Assembly (NCBI GenBank): GCA_035459025.1
Contig: DATHYT010000093.1
Span: 1-22,892, forward strand
DNA from: JAABQT01 sp035459025
GTDB taxonomy: Bacteria > Pseudomonadota > Gammaproteobacteria > Burkholderiales > SG8-39
Length of the DNA: 22,892 nucleotides
Direction: 5' to 3'
The notes under the pieces were generated by a model that saw nothing but the letters and a program-made list of their open reading frames with translations, was not told the DNA's origin and did not search any database. Numbering within the stretch: the first letter of the stretch is position 1; each line of letters begins with the position of its first letter. A program made the position numbers and the translations under genes. Below, in pieces: positions 1 through 6,775 of this stretch.

Positions 1-450
1 CAGCCTTTCATCTGCGCGCTGATGAGCGACCTGCTCGAGCCGCGGCCCGGGGACCGGGTGCTCGAGGTCGGCACCGGCCTCGGCTACCAGGCCGCGGTGC
101 TCTCCGGGCTGGTGCACGCCGTGTACAGCGTGGAGTTCGTCCCCGAGCTGCACGCGCAGGCCAAGCGCCGGCTCGCCAAGATCGGCAACGTCGAGCTGCG
201 GCTGGGCAACGGCTACTACGGGTGGCCCGAGCACGCGCCGTTCGACAAGATCATCTGCACCGCGGCGCCCGAGCTCGTGCCGCCGCCGCTGCTGCAGCAG
301 CTCAAGCCCGGCGGGCGCATGGCGATCCCGGCGGGGCTGCAGGATGCGCAGACGCTGATGCTGGTGGAGAAGAACGAGTCTGGGAAGACCTCCATTCGGG
401 AGGTCCTCAGGGTGCGGTTCTCGCTATTGGAGGGGACTGACAACCGATAG
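1..450 (+). CDS. pcm: Protein-L-isoaspartate O-methyltransferase, 3' part (5' end outside window)
   Basis: The reading frame is open from base 1, so the gene begins upstream of the window; the ATG at 22 is an internal Met. The 149 visible residues start with QPFICALMSDLL, matching the conserved ISQP(F/Y) segment of Pcm. They continue through the SAM-binding motif I VLEVGTGLGYQAAVL and the later FDKIICTAAP and LKPGGRMAIPAG segments, and end in the usual REVLRVRF beta strand. Pcm transfers a methyl group from SAM to isoaspartyl residues in damaged cytosolic proteins so that they can be repaired to aspartate. The C-terminus looks complete compared with the family. Nothing upstream is visible, so its operon context is unknown. 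Identification is firm. Confidence 0.93.
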   Translation, partial: QPFICALMSDLLEPRPGDRVLEVGTGLGYQAAVLSGLVHAVYSVEFVPELHAQAKRRLAKIGNVELRLGNGYYGWPEHAPFDKIICTAAPELVPPPLLQQLKPGGRMAIPAGLQDAQTLMLVEKNESGKTSIREVLRVRFSLLEGTDNR

Positions 451-466
451 GGCTGTCGTGCGTTAA

Positions 467-483
467 GTCCCCAAGAGGGGGAC
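467..483. terminator. GC-rich perfect hairpin downstream of pcm
   Basis: Arms GTCCCC (467-472) and GGGGAC (478-483) flank a 5-nt loop, 16 bases after the pcm stop. No T-run follows on the plus strand, so it is not a canonical intrinsic terminator. It may instead be a transcript-stabilising hairpin or a remnant of a GGGGAC/GTCCCC-type dispersed repeat, similar to arms seen near 21745-21780. Confidence 0.3.
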
Positions 484-494
484 CGCGGATGGCC

Positions 495-523
495 TTGTAT
501 ACCATATCACCTAGTGATATAGT
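495..523 (+). promoter_or_regulatory. Sigma70-like promoter of the toxin-antitoxin pair
   Basis: A -35 like TTGTAT (495-500) and a -10 like TATAGT (518-523) are separated by exactly 17 bp. Each box is close to consensus, in a locally AT-richer stretch that stands out from the surrounding high-GC DNA. Transcription would begin near 530, giving a leader of roughly ten bases before the toxin ATG at 539, with no clear Shine-Dalgarno sequence. Inferred from sequence only. Confidence 0.6.
504..520. promoter_or_regulatory. Inverted repeat in the TA promoter, probable antitoxin operator
   Basis: Arms ATATCAC (504-510) and GTGATAT (514-520) are perfect inverted repeats around a 3-nt centre (CTA). The palindrome fills most of the -35/-10 spacer and overlaps the first bases of the -10 box. 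That is where a helix-turn-helix antitoxin would compete with RNA polymerase, as is known for HigA/NadS-type autoregulation. Binding by the downstream antitoxin is inferred. Confidence 0.6.
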
Positions 524-538
524 CCAGCTCGCAGTGTC

Positions 539-907
539 ATGCGCGTCCTGAAGGCGAAGACGTTCGCACGCTGGGCGCGCCGGGAAGGACTGCCCGACCG
601 CGTTTTGCGATCCGCTGTCGAAGAAGTGCGAAACGGACTGGTCGATGCCGATCTGGGCGGCGGCCTGGCGAAGAAGCGGATCGCAAGACCCGGGGCGGGC
701 AAGAGCGGCGGCTACCGGGTGCTGCTGGCAACGGATCTGCGGGATCGATGGGTCTTTCTCACCGGATTCGCCAAGAGTGAGCGCGGCAACATCGGCGAGG
801 GAGAGTTGTACTACTGGCGGAAGATTGCGCAAGCGCATCTTGCCATGAGCGAGGAGATGACCCTGCGGGCGATCGCCGCCGGGTTGCTCGTAGAGGTGGA
901 AGAGTGA
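539..907 (+). CDS. RelE/HigB-family toxin (type II TA system)
   Basis: This 122-residue basic protein resembles the RelE-like toxin family of Pfam PF06296. Visible hallmarks are the N-terminal FARWARREGLPD segment, the G-L-V-D-A-D-L-G-G-G-L stretch at about residues 33-43, the SGGYRVLLA strand near 56-64 and the VFLTGFAKSERGNI motif near 72-85. Members of this group are generally ribosome-dependent mRNA interferases or close relatives; the exact activity here is not provable from sequence. The toxin gene comes first and its TGA overlaps the GTG of the antitoxin gene, an order typical of HigBA-type loci. The ATG at 539 is the first in-frame start and lies just after the promoter, so the mRNA leader is very short. 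Base composition looks less GC-rich than the flanking genes, consistent with horizontal gain. Confidence 0.8.
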   Translation: MRVLKAKTFARWARREGLPDRVLRSAVEEVRNGLVDADLGGGLAKKRIARPGAGKSGGYRVLLATDLRDRWVFLTGFAKSERGNIGEGELYYWRKIAQAHLAMSEEMTLRAIAAGLLVEVEE

Positions 908-1209
908 ACAAGAGACTTCGCAAGGAATTGCTCGAATCGGCCCGCGGGCTCTACGAGCTTGGCGCAATCGACACCAAGACGATGCGCGAGTTCGAAGCGC
1001 TGGAGGTGCCGACCCCCAAGACGTACTCGGCGCAGGAGATAAAGAAGCTGCGGCTGAAGGAGAGAGCCAGCCAGGCGGTGTTCGCGGCTTATCTCAATAC
1101 GAGCGTGTCGACAGTCCAGAAGTGGGAGATCGGGGAGAAGAAGCCGAGTGGAGCGGCATTGAAACTGCTCGACCTGGTGGACCGGAAGGGACTGAAGGCG
1201 CTGGCGTAG
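904..1209 (+). CDS. XRE-family antitoxin/transcriptional regulator of the TA pair
   Basis: The gene starts at GTG 904, overlapping the toxin TGA in a GTGA junction, so the two are translationally coupled. The 101-residue product has an N-terminal helical part (about 1-35), then a Cro/C1-type helix-turn-helix at roughly residues 48-85. It shows the conserved pattern SQAVFAAYLNTSVSTVQKWE followed by G-E-K-K-P-S-G-A-A-L-K-L-L. This architecture matches NadS/HigA-like antitoxins encoded behind PF06296 toxins. It likely neutralises the toxin and represses the operon through the inverted repeat at 504-520. The next gene converges on it, with 37 bp between the stops. Confidence 0.82.
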   Translation: MNKRLRKELLESARGLYELGAIDTKTMREFEALEVPTPKTYSAQEIKKLRLKERASQAVFAAYLNTSVSTVQKWEIGEKKPSGAALKLLDLVDRKGLKALA

Positions 1210-1246
1210 CAGCCTCGCCCGGCCTACTGGTCCTGAGCCGTCCCCG

Positions 1247-2317
1247 CTAGCTGCGTCCCTCGATCTGTCCGGCGAGGGCCGCGCCGAACGCGCGCGTGCC
1301 GAGCGCGCCGCCCAGGTCCGGCGTGCGCGTAGCCGCGTCGCCGAGCAGGCGCGCGAGCGCTGCCTCCAGCGCCGCCTGCGCCTCGATGAAATTCTTCTTC
1401 GCGTGCCGCTCCCCGAGCCAGCCCAGCAGCATCGCCGCCGAGAGCAGCAGCGACACGGGATTGGCGCGGTCCGTCCCGGCGATGTCCGGCGCCGAGCCGT
1501 GCTGCGCCTGCGCCATGCAATGCGCATCGCCCGCGTTGATCGAGCCCGCGAGGCCGAGGCTGCCGGAGAGCTCGGCGGCCTCGTCGGAGAGGATGTCGCC
1601 AAACATGTTGGTCGTGACGACGACGTCGTAGCGCGCCGCGTCGCGCACCAGGAGCGCCGCCATCGAGTCCACGAGCTGCTCGTCGTACGCCACCTGCGGA
1701 TGCTGCGCCGCCACCGCGCGCACTTCGCGCAGGAACAGGCCCTCGCCCAAGCGCAGCACGTTCGCTTTGTGCACCGCGGTGACCTTGCGCCGGCGGCGCT
1801 TCGCGAGCAAGAACGCCGTTACGGCGATGCGCCGCGACGCATGCGCGCTCACCTTGCGCACCGACAGCGCCAGATCCGGCGTCGGCATGAATTCCCCCGA
1901 GCCCTGGTGCATGTTGCGGTCGGCATAGAAGCCTTCGGTGTTCTCCCGCACGATCACCAGGTCCATGGGCGTGCGCCCGTAGTGCGGCAATCCCTCGTAC
2001 GAGCGGCTCGGCCGGATGTTCGCGTACAGATCCAGCGCGATGCGCAGGTCGCCCGAAGGATTGCGTCCGCCCTCGGCGCGCGGCGGATAGGCGTGGTGCC
2101 CCACCGGGCCGAGCACGAAACCGTCGGCCGCGCGGCAGGCCTGGATCACGGGGTCGGGCAGCGTGCTGCCCGAATGCGCCAGCGCGGCGAGCCCCACCTC
2201 GTGCGCGCTCAGGCGCAGGCCGAGCGCGAAGCGCCGGTCGAGGCGCGCGAGCGCCCCCTCCGTGATCGCCATGATCTCCGGGCCGATACCGTCGCCGGGA
2301 AGGAGCACGATGTTCAT
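1247..2317 (-). CDS. Isocitrate/isopropylmalate dehydrogenase family protein (ENTEG type)
   Basis: From the Met at 2317 the protein is 356 residues, the usual size for this beta-decarboxylating dehydrogenase family. It opens with the nucleotide/substrate-fold signature IVLLPGDGIGPEI. Expected catalytic and metal residues are visible: R92 and R102 (LDLYANIRP), R124 and Y131 in VRENTEGFY, K184 in VHKANVL, D217, D241 and D245 in NMFGDILSDEAAEL. The cofactor loop HGSAPDIAG is at about 273-281. ENTEG rather than the ELTGG of LeuB points to an isocitrate, homoisocitrate, tartrate or related 2-hydroxyacid dehydrogenase rather than to leucine synthesis. Upstream Mets at 2332 and 2335 would add a few Ala-rich residues; none has a good ribosome site. 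The gene diverges from the molybdenum hydroxylase operon and may share its regulation. The true substrate is unknown. Confidence 0.85.
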   Translation of the reverse strand: MNIVLLPGDGIGPEIMAITEGALARLDRRFALGLRLSAHEVGLAALAHSGSTLPDPVIQACRAADGFVLGPVGHHAYPPRAEGGRNPSGDLRIALDLYANIRPSRSYEGLPHYGRTPMDLVIVRENTEGFYADRNMHQGSGEFMPTPDLALSVRKVSAHASRRIAVTAFLLAKRRRRKVTAVHKANVLRLGEGLFLREVRAVAAQHPQVAYDEQLVDSMAALLVRDAARYDVVVTTNMFGDILSDEAAELSGSLGLAGSINAGDAHCMAQAQHGSAPDIAGTDRANPVSLLLSAAMLLGWLGERHAKKNFIEAQAALEAALARLLGDAATRTPDLGGALGTRAFGAALAGQIEGRS

Positions 2318-2363
2318 CGCTGCCGCGGCCATCATAGCGGCTCGCGGCGCGCAAAGGTTCGGG

Positions 2364-2386
2364 CATAATCGGCCCCAAGGAGGAGG
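2364..2386 (+). promoter_or_regulatory. -10 box and ribosome binding site before the molybdenum hydroxylase operon
   Basis: CATAAT at 2364-2369 matches five of six bases of the sigma70 -10 consensus; no good -35 is seen 16-18 bp upstream. It is followed at 2377-2386 by the strong Shine-Dalgarno AAGGAGGAGG, six bases before the GTG at 2393. The strong ribosome site supports GTG 2393 as the real start. Confidence 0.5.
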
Positions 2387-2392
2387 ATCCCG

Positions 2393-3196
2393 GTGAAGGC
2401 TGCGCCGTTTTCCTATGCGAAGCCGCGCGCGCTCGAAGAAGCGCTCGAGCTCGCCGCGCGCCCGAACGCCAAGGTGCTGGCCGGCGGGCAGAGCCTGATT
2501 GCCTCGCTCAACATGCGGCTCTCCAGTCCGGATCTGCTGGTCGACATCAGCGGGCTGAAGGAGCTCAAGGGCATCAGCCTCGAGCGCGGCGTGGTGCGCA
2601 TCGGCGCGCTCGCCACGCACGCCGAGATCGAGAATTCCAAGGTGATCCAGGAGCACCTGCCGCTGTTTGCCGCGGCGGTGCGCCACATCGCGCACCCCGC
2701 GATCCGCAACCGCGGCACCCTCGGGGGCTCGCTTGCGCTCGCCGACCCGGCGGCCGAGTACCCCGCCTGCGTGCTCGCCATGGAAGGCGTGATCTTCGCG
2801 CGGGGCGCGCAGGGCCGGCGCCAGATCAAGGCCGCCGACTTCTTCAAGGGCCTGTTCGAGACCGCGCTCGAGCCGGGCGAGCTGCTCACCGCCGTGGAGA
2901 TCACGGCGCAGCTGAAGGACGAGCGCTCGGCGTTCCTCGAGCTCGCGCGGCGCCAGGGCGACTACGCGACCGTGGGGCTCGCCGCGTTCGCCACCAACGG
3001 CACCAAGCGCCTCGCCTACTTCGGCGCCGGCGACCGCCCGATCCTCGCCACGCACGCCGCGAAAGCCAAAGACCTCGAATCCGCCAAGGCCGCGCTGGCG
3101 AAGGACCTGCAGCCGCCCGCGGACCTCTACCACTCCTCTGCAACCAAGCTGCACCTGGCACGGGTGCTCCTGGAGCGCGCATGGAACACGCTGTAG
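2393..3196 (+). CDS. FAD-binding subunit of xanthine dehydrogenase-family molybdenum hydroxylase (CoxM/CutM-like)
   Basis: This 267-residue protein has the two FAD-contacting motifs of the CoxM/HcrB/NdhF family: AGGQSLIASLN at residues 30-40 and TLGGSLALADPAAEYPA from residue 109. The conserved HPAIRNRG precedes the second motif. In the heterotrimeric enzyme this subunit takes electrons from the 2Fe-2S subunit and passes them to the external acceptor. It starts at GTG behind a strong Shine-Dalgarno sequence and overlaps the next gene by 16 bases, so it is the first gene of a tight operon with the 2Fe-2S and molybdopterin subunits. Family assignment is firm; the substrate of the complex is not determined. 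Confidence 0.92.
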   Translation: MKAAPFSYAKPRALEEALELAARPNAKVLAGGQSLIASLNMRLSSPDLLVDISGLKELKGISLERGVVRIGALATHAEIENSKVIQEHLPLFAAAVRHIAHPAIRNRGTLGGSLALADPAAEYPACVLAMEGVIFARGAQGRRQIKAADFFKGLFETALEPGELLTAVEITAQLKDERSAFLELARRQGDYATVGLAAFATNGTKRLAYFGAGDRPILATHAAKAKDLESAKAALAKDLQPPADLYHSSATKLHLARVLLERAWNTL

Positions 3197-3654
3197 AAGC
3201 CACCATCACCGTCAACGGCACCGAGGTGCGCCGGCGCGTCGAGCCGCGCCAGCACCTGGTGGATTTTTTGCGCGAGGAGCTCGGGCTCACCGGCTCGCAC
3301 ATCGGCTGCGAGCACGGCGTGTGCGGCGCCTGCACGGTGCGCGTCGACGGCGTGATCGTGCGCGGCTGCCTGATGCTCGCGGTGCAGGCCGACGGCTGCA
3401 AGGTCGACACCATCGAGGGGCTGTCGGACTCGGGCGAGCTGTCGAAGCTGCAGAAGGCGTTCCACGACCGCAATGCGCTGCAGTGCGGCTTCTGCACGCC
3501 GGGGATGCTGATGGCGGCGCGCGACCTGCAGCTGCGCAACCCGCGCGCCACGCGCGACGAGATCCGCGAGCACCTGTCGGGCAATTACTGCCGCTGCACC
3601 GGCTACCAGGCGATCGTCGACGCCATCGAGGAGGTGCTGCATGGGAAGGGCTGA
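3181..3654 (+). CDS. 2Fe-2S subunit of molybdenum hydroxylase (CoxS/CutS-like)
   Basis: The 157-residue product carries all eight cysteines of the family. C43, C48, C51 and C63 form the plant-ferredoxin-type cluster (GCEHGVCGACTV). C102, C105, C137 and C139 form the second cluster (QCGFCTPGM and NYCRCTGYQ). It relays electrons from the molybdenum cofactor to FAD in the cytoplasmic hydroxylase complex. Its start overlaps the FAD-subunit gene by 16 bases and its end overlaps the large-subunit gene by 14, which implies coupled translation. Length and motif spacing are normal. Confidence 0.95.
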   Translation: MEHAVEATITVNGTEVRRRVEPRQHLVDFLREELGLTGSHIGCEHGVCGACTVRVDGVIVRGCLMLAVQADGCKVDTIEGLSDSGELSKLQKAFHDRNALQCGFCTPGMLMAARDLQLRNPRATRDEIREHLSGNYCRCTGYQAIVDAIEEVLHGKG

Positions 3655-6031
3655 GCTTCCGCTGCACGCCCCGGGCACGCAGCTCGACAAGGGCTATATC
3701 GGCCAGAGCGTGCCGCGCCCGAACGCGCAGCGCCTGCTCCAGGGGCGCGGCGCCTACACCGACGACCTTCGCTTCCCGCGCCTCGCGCACGTGGCGTTCT
3801 TCCGCAGCCCGTACGCGCACGCGAGGATCAGGAAGCTCGACTTTTCCAAGGCGCTGAAGTCGCCCGGCGTGATCGGCGTGTTCGACGGGCGCGCGGTGGC
3901 CGAGTACTGCACGCCCTGGGTGGCGGTGCTCGCGCACCTGAAAGGCATCAAGAGCCCGCCGCAGCACGCGATCGCCATCGAGCGCGCCTGCTGGCAGGGC
4001 GAGGCCTGCGCCGCGGTGGTCGCCGAGTCGCGCAGCCAGGCCGAGGACGCGGTGGGCCTGATCGAGGCCGACTGGGAGGAGCTGCCGGCGGTGATCGACA
4101 TGGACGAGTCGCTCGCCGGCAAGACCGTGATCCACCCCGAGCTCGGCGACAACATCTGCTTCAAGCGCGAGCACGACACGGGCGGCGTCGACGAGGCCTT
4201 CGCCAGGGCCGACGTCGTCGTGGAGGAAACCTACGGCTTCGGGCGGCACACCGGCGTGTGCAACGAAGGGCGCGCGATCCTCGCCGACTACAACGCCGGC
4301 GAGCATTCGCTCACCGTGTACCACGCGACGCAGGCGCCGCACATGATGCAGGACATCTTCTCGCGCCACCTCAATATCCCCGAGGCGAACGTGCGCGTGA
4401 TCACCAAGGACGTGGGCGGTTCCTACGGCATCAAGGTGCACGTGTACCCCGACGAGATGGCGACCGCGGCGCTCTCGGTGATGCTGCGACGCCCGGTGAA
4501 GTTCGTCGCCGACCGGCTGGAATCGTTCCTGTCCGACATCCACGCGCGCGAGCACAAGGCGAAGGTGCGCCTCGCCTGCACCAAGGCGGGCGAGATCCTC
4601 GCCTTCGAGCTCGACGACCTCACGCCGATCGGCCCGTACTCGGTGTACCCGAGGACGAGCGGCATCGAGGGCAACCAGGTGGTGAACCTCACCGGCGGCC
4701 CGTACAAGCACCAGAAGTACCGCGCGAAGATGCACGTCGTCTTCACCAACAAGAACGTCACCTGCCAGTACCGCGCGGTGGGCCACCCGATCGCGGTGGC
4801 GCTCACCGAAGCGATCGTCGACCTCGCGGCCGCGAAGCTCGGCATGGACCCGGCCGAGTTCCGCCGCAAGAACCTGATCCCCGACGACGCCTACCCGTAC
4901 ACCTTCCCGTCCGGCATCAAGTTCGAGAAGCTCTCGCACCACCAGACGCTCGACAAGCTGCTCGCGCTCATGGACTACAAGAAGCTGCGCGAGGAGCAGG
5001 CGGCGCTGAGGAAAAAGAAGGTCTACCGCGGCATCGGCCTCGCGGCGATGATCGAGGTCACCAACCCCTCGCCCGCCTTCTATGGCGTGGGCGGCGCGCG
5101 CATCTCGGCGCAGGACGGCGCCACGCTGCGGCTCGAGCCCACCGGCATGGTGACGGTGATGTGCAGCGTCACCGAGCAGGGCCAGGGGACCGAAGGCATC
5201 TTCGCGCAGATCGCGGCGAGCGCGGTCGGCGTCACGATGGACAAGGTGCGCGTGATCACCGGCGACACCGGCGTCACGCCCTACGGCGGGGGCACCTGGG
5301 CCTCGCGCGGCGCGGGCATCGGCGGCGAGGCGGTGCTGCTCGCCGGGCGGGCCCTGCGCGCCAACATGATCGAGGTTGCGGCGGCGATCCTGAAGGTGGA
5401 CAAGGCCGAGCTCGACGTGCAGGCGAACGCCGTGGTGCACAAGCTCACGCAGGAGCAGAAGATGCCGCTCGCCGAGCTCGGGCGCGTCGGCTACTTCCGT
5501 CCCGACACGCTGCCGCCCGATTTCCAGGCCGAGCTCACGGTGACGCGCCACTACACGCCGCGCCAGTACGGCTTCACCTTCACCAACGGCATTCAGGCCT
5601 CGCTCGTCGAGGTCGATCCCGACACGGGGCTGGTGAAGCTGCTCAAGCACTGGTGCGTCGAGGACTGCGGCACGGTGATCAACCCGATGCTGGTCGACGA
5701 GCAGATCCGCGGCGGCGTGGTGCAGGGCATCGGCGCGGCGCTGTACGAAGAGTGCCTCTACGACGCGAGCGGCCAGCTCCTGAACGGCAACATGGCCGAC
5801 TACCTCGTGCCGATGGCGCTCGAGATGCCCGACATCGTCTGCGCGCACATCGAGACGCCGACGAAGCAGTCGCAGCTCGGCGCCAAGGGCGTGGGCGAAG
5901 CCGGCACCGCGGGCGCGCCGGGCGCGGTGATGAACGCCATCAACGACGCGCTCGCCCCGCTCAACGCGCGCGTCACCAGCATGCCGTTCACGCCCGAGCG
6001 CATCCTGCGCGCGCTCGGCAAGGTGGCTTGA
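3641..6031 (+). CDS. Molybdopterin-binding large subunit of xanthine dehydrogenase-family hydroxylase
   Basis: This 796-residue protein has the aldehyde oxidase/xanthine dehydrogenase a/b hammerhead near the N-terminus (GRGAYTDDLRFPRLAHVAF). Cofactor-binding segments follow: VGGSYGIKV (G259-G263), EQGQGTEG (E512-T517) and GVGEAGTAGAP, whose E753 is at the position of the catalytic base. It hydroxylates a carbon of its substrate using water. The CO dehydrogenase active-site loop (AYRCSFR) is absent, so it is not CoxL proper. The equivalent loop reads YRAVGHP (Y377-P383) instead of the common YRGAGRPE. The usual M-E-P segment reads N208-E-G. These changes point to an unusual substrate pocket. 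No maturation genes of the CoxF/XdhC type lie in the window. It ends in a 4-base overlap with the GST gene. Confidence 0.93.
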   Translation: MGRAELPLHAPGTQLDKGYIGQSVPRPNAQRLLQGRGAYTDDLRFPRLAHVAFFRSPYAHARIRKLDFSKALKSPGVIGVFDGRAVAEYCTPWVAVLAHLKGIKSPPQHAIAIERACWQGEACAAVVAESRSQAEDAVGLIEADWEELPAVIDMDESLAGKTVIHPELGDNICFKREHDTGGVDEAFARADVVVEETYGFGRHTGVCNEGRAILADYNAGEHSLTVYHATQAPHMMQDIFSRHLNIPEANVRVITKDVGGSYGIKVHVYPDEMATAALSVMLRRPVKFVADRLESFLSDIHAREHKAKVRLACTKAGEILAFELDDLTPIGPYSVYPRTSGIEGNQVVNLTGGPYKHQKYRAKMHVVFTNKNVTCQYRAVGHPIAVALTEAIVDLAAAKLGMDPAEFRRKNLIPDDAYPYTFPSGIKFEKLSHHQTLDKLLALMDYKKLREEQAALRKKKVYRGIGLAAMIEVTNPSPAFYGVGGARISAQDGATLRLEPTGMVTVMCSVTEQGQGTEGIFAQIAASAVGVTMDKVRVITGDTGVTPYGGGTWASRGAGIGGEAVLLAGRALRANMIEVAAAILKVDKAELDVQANAVVHKLTQEQKMPLAELGRVGYFRPDTLPPDFQAELTVTRHYTPRQYGFTFTNGIQASLVEVDPDTGLVKLLKHWCVEDCGTVINPMLVDEQIRGGVVQGIGAALYEECLYDASGQLLNGNMADYLVPMALEMPDIVCAHIETPTKQSQLGAKGVGEAGTAGAPGAVMNAINDALAPLNARVTSMPFTPERILRALGKVA

Positions 6032-6696
6032 AGCTCTACGGCTACTGGCGCTCGCTCGCCACGTTCCGCGTGCGCGTCGCGCTCGCTCTCAAGGGGTTGC
6101 GGCTCGATCAGCCCGAGATCCCGATCGACCTGATGCAGGGGATGCAGCACGACGCGGCCTACCGCAGGGTCAACCCGCAGGCGGTGGTGCCGGCGCTGAT
6201 CCTCGAGGACGGTGGCGCGCCGCTCTTTCAGTCGATGGCGATCCTCGAGTACCTCGAGGAGACGCACCCGCTGCCGGCCCTGCTGCCCAAGGATGCACGC
6301 GGCCGCGCGCGGGTGCGCGGCCTGGCGCAGATCTGCGTGAGCGACGGCCATCCCTTCATCGTGCCGCGCGTGCGCGGCTACCTGGAGAAGACGCTCGGTC
6401 TGGACGAGGCGGCGCGCAACCGCTGGGTCGCGCACTGGTCGCTGCAGGCGCTCGAGGCGCTGGAGGGCCACCTCGCGCGCGAGCCCGGGACCGCGCGCTA
6501 CTGCCACGGCGACGCGCCCACGCTCGCCGACATCTGCCTCGCGTCGCAGGTGGTCGCGGCGAAGGACTATGGCCGCTGCGACGTTTCCGGCGTCCCCACG
6601 GTGATGCGCATCTACGGCGAGTGCATGAAGCAGGGGGCGTTCGCGCAATCGCATCCGGCGCGCCAGCCCGGCGCGCCGGCCGACCTGCGGCCCTGA
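6028..6696 (+). CDS. maiA: Zeta-class glutathione S-transferase, maleylacetoacetate isomerase-like
   Basis: The gene starts at TTG 6028, overlapping the TGA of the hydroxylase subunit in a TTGA junction, with AAGGTGG at 6020-6026 acting as ribosome site. The 222-residue product matches MaiA along its length. It has an N-terminal thioredoxin fold KLYGYWRSLATFRVRVAL, the glutathione-contacting VVPALIL and QSMAILEYLEE segments, and a C-terminal helical domain with HPFIVPRVRGYL, GDAPTLADICLASQVV and a closing AFAQSHPARQPGAP. MaiA isomerises maleylacetoacetate or maleylpyruvate to the fumaryl isomer after ring cleavage. The family SSxxYR/SSCSWR motif reads RSLATFR, so one of the paired serines is replaced. 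Co-translation with the hydroxylase suggests one pathway. It could also act in another glutathione-dependent isomerisation or dehalogenation. Confidence 0.82.
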   Translation: MKLYGYWRSLATFRVRVALALKGLRLDQPEIPIDLMQGMQHDAAYRRVNPQAVVPALILEDGGAPLFQSMAILEYLEETHPLPALLPKDARGRARVRGLAQICVSDGHPFIVPRVRGYLEKTLGLDEAARNRWVAHWSLQALEALEGHLAREPGTARYCHGDAPTLADICLASQVVAAKDYGRCDVSGVPTVMRIYGECMKQGAFAQSHPARQPGAPADLRP

Positions 6697-6710
6697 TGGG
6701 AGTGTGCGCG

Positions 6711-6740
6711 TTGACGCTCGCGCTGGGGTCGTGGCACGAT
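6711..6740 (+). promoter_or_regulatory. Weak candidate promoter for the ABC importer operon
   Basis: TTGACG (6711-6716) and CACGAT (6735-6740), 18 bp apart, are the best sigma70-like pair in the 79-bp gap before the binding-protein gene. The -10 is poor. The gap shows that this operon can be transcribed separately from the hydroxylase operon. Confidence 0.3.
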
Positions 6741-6775
6741 GGGCCCGGGGAGTCTCACCAAGGAGGAGGAAACCC

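Noticed and set aside
539..1209. Part of a larger defence island or prophage
   Set aside because: Only the two-gene TA module is present; no phage, integrase, nuclease or other defence gene is seen nearby.
1247..3154. A 635-codon minus-strand frame starting inside the FAD-subunit gene
   Set aside because: Only the part from about 2317 on resembles a protein family; the rest is the antisense of the hydroxylase subunit gene and reflects the lack of stops in high-GC DNA.
3287..5848. A very long minus-strand frame antisense to the hydroxylase large subunit
   Set aside because: His/Arg/Val-rich composition without any domain, lying opposite a gene with complete conserved motifs.
2393..6031. Aerobic CO dehydrogenase (coxMSL)
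   Set aside because: The gene order matches, but the large subunit lacks the AYRCSFR active-site loop diagnostic for CO oxidation.
4258..6696. An 812-codon plus-strand frame leading into the MaiA-like gene
   Set aside because: Its first part is the large-subunit gene read in another frame; the real protein begins at TTG 6028.
6731..6747. Possible sigma54 promoter (TGGCACG) before the importer operon
   Set aside because: The -24-like half is good, but no GC of a -12 element occurs at the required spacing.
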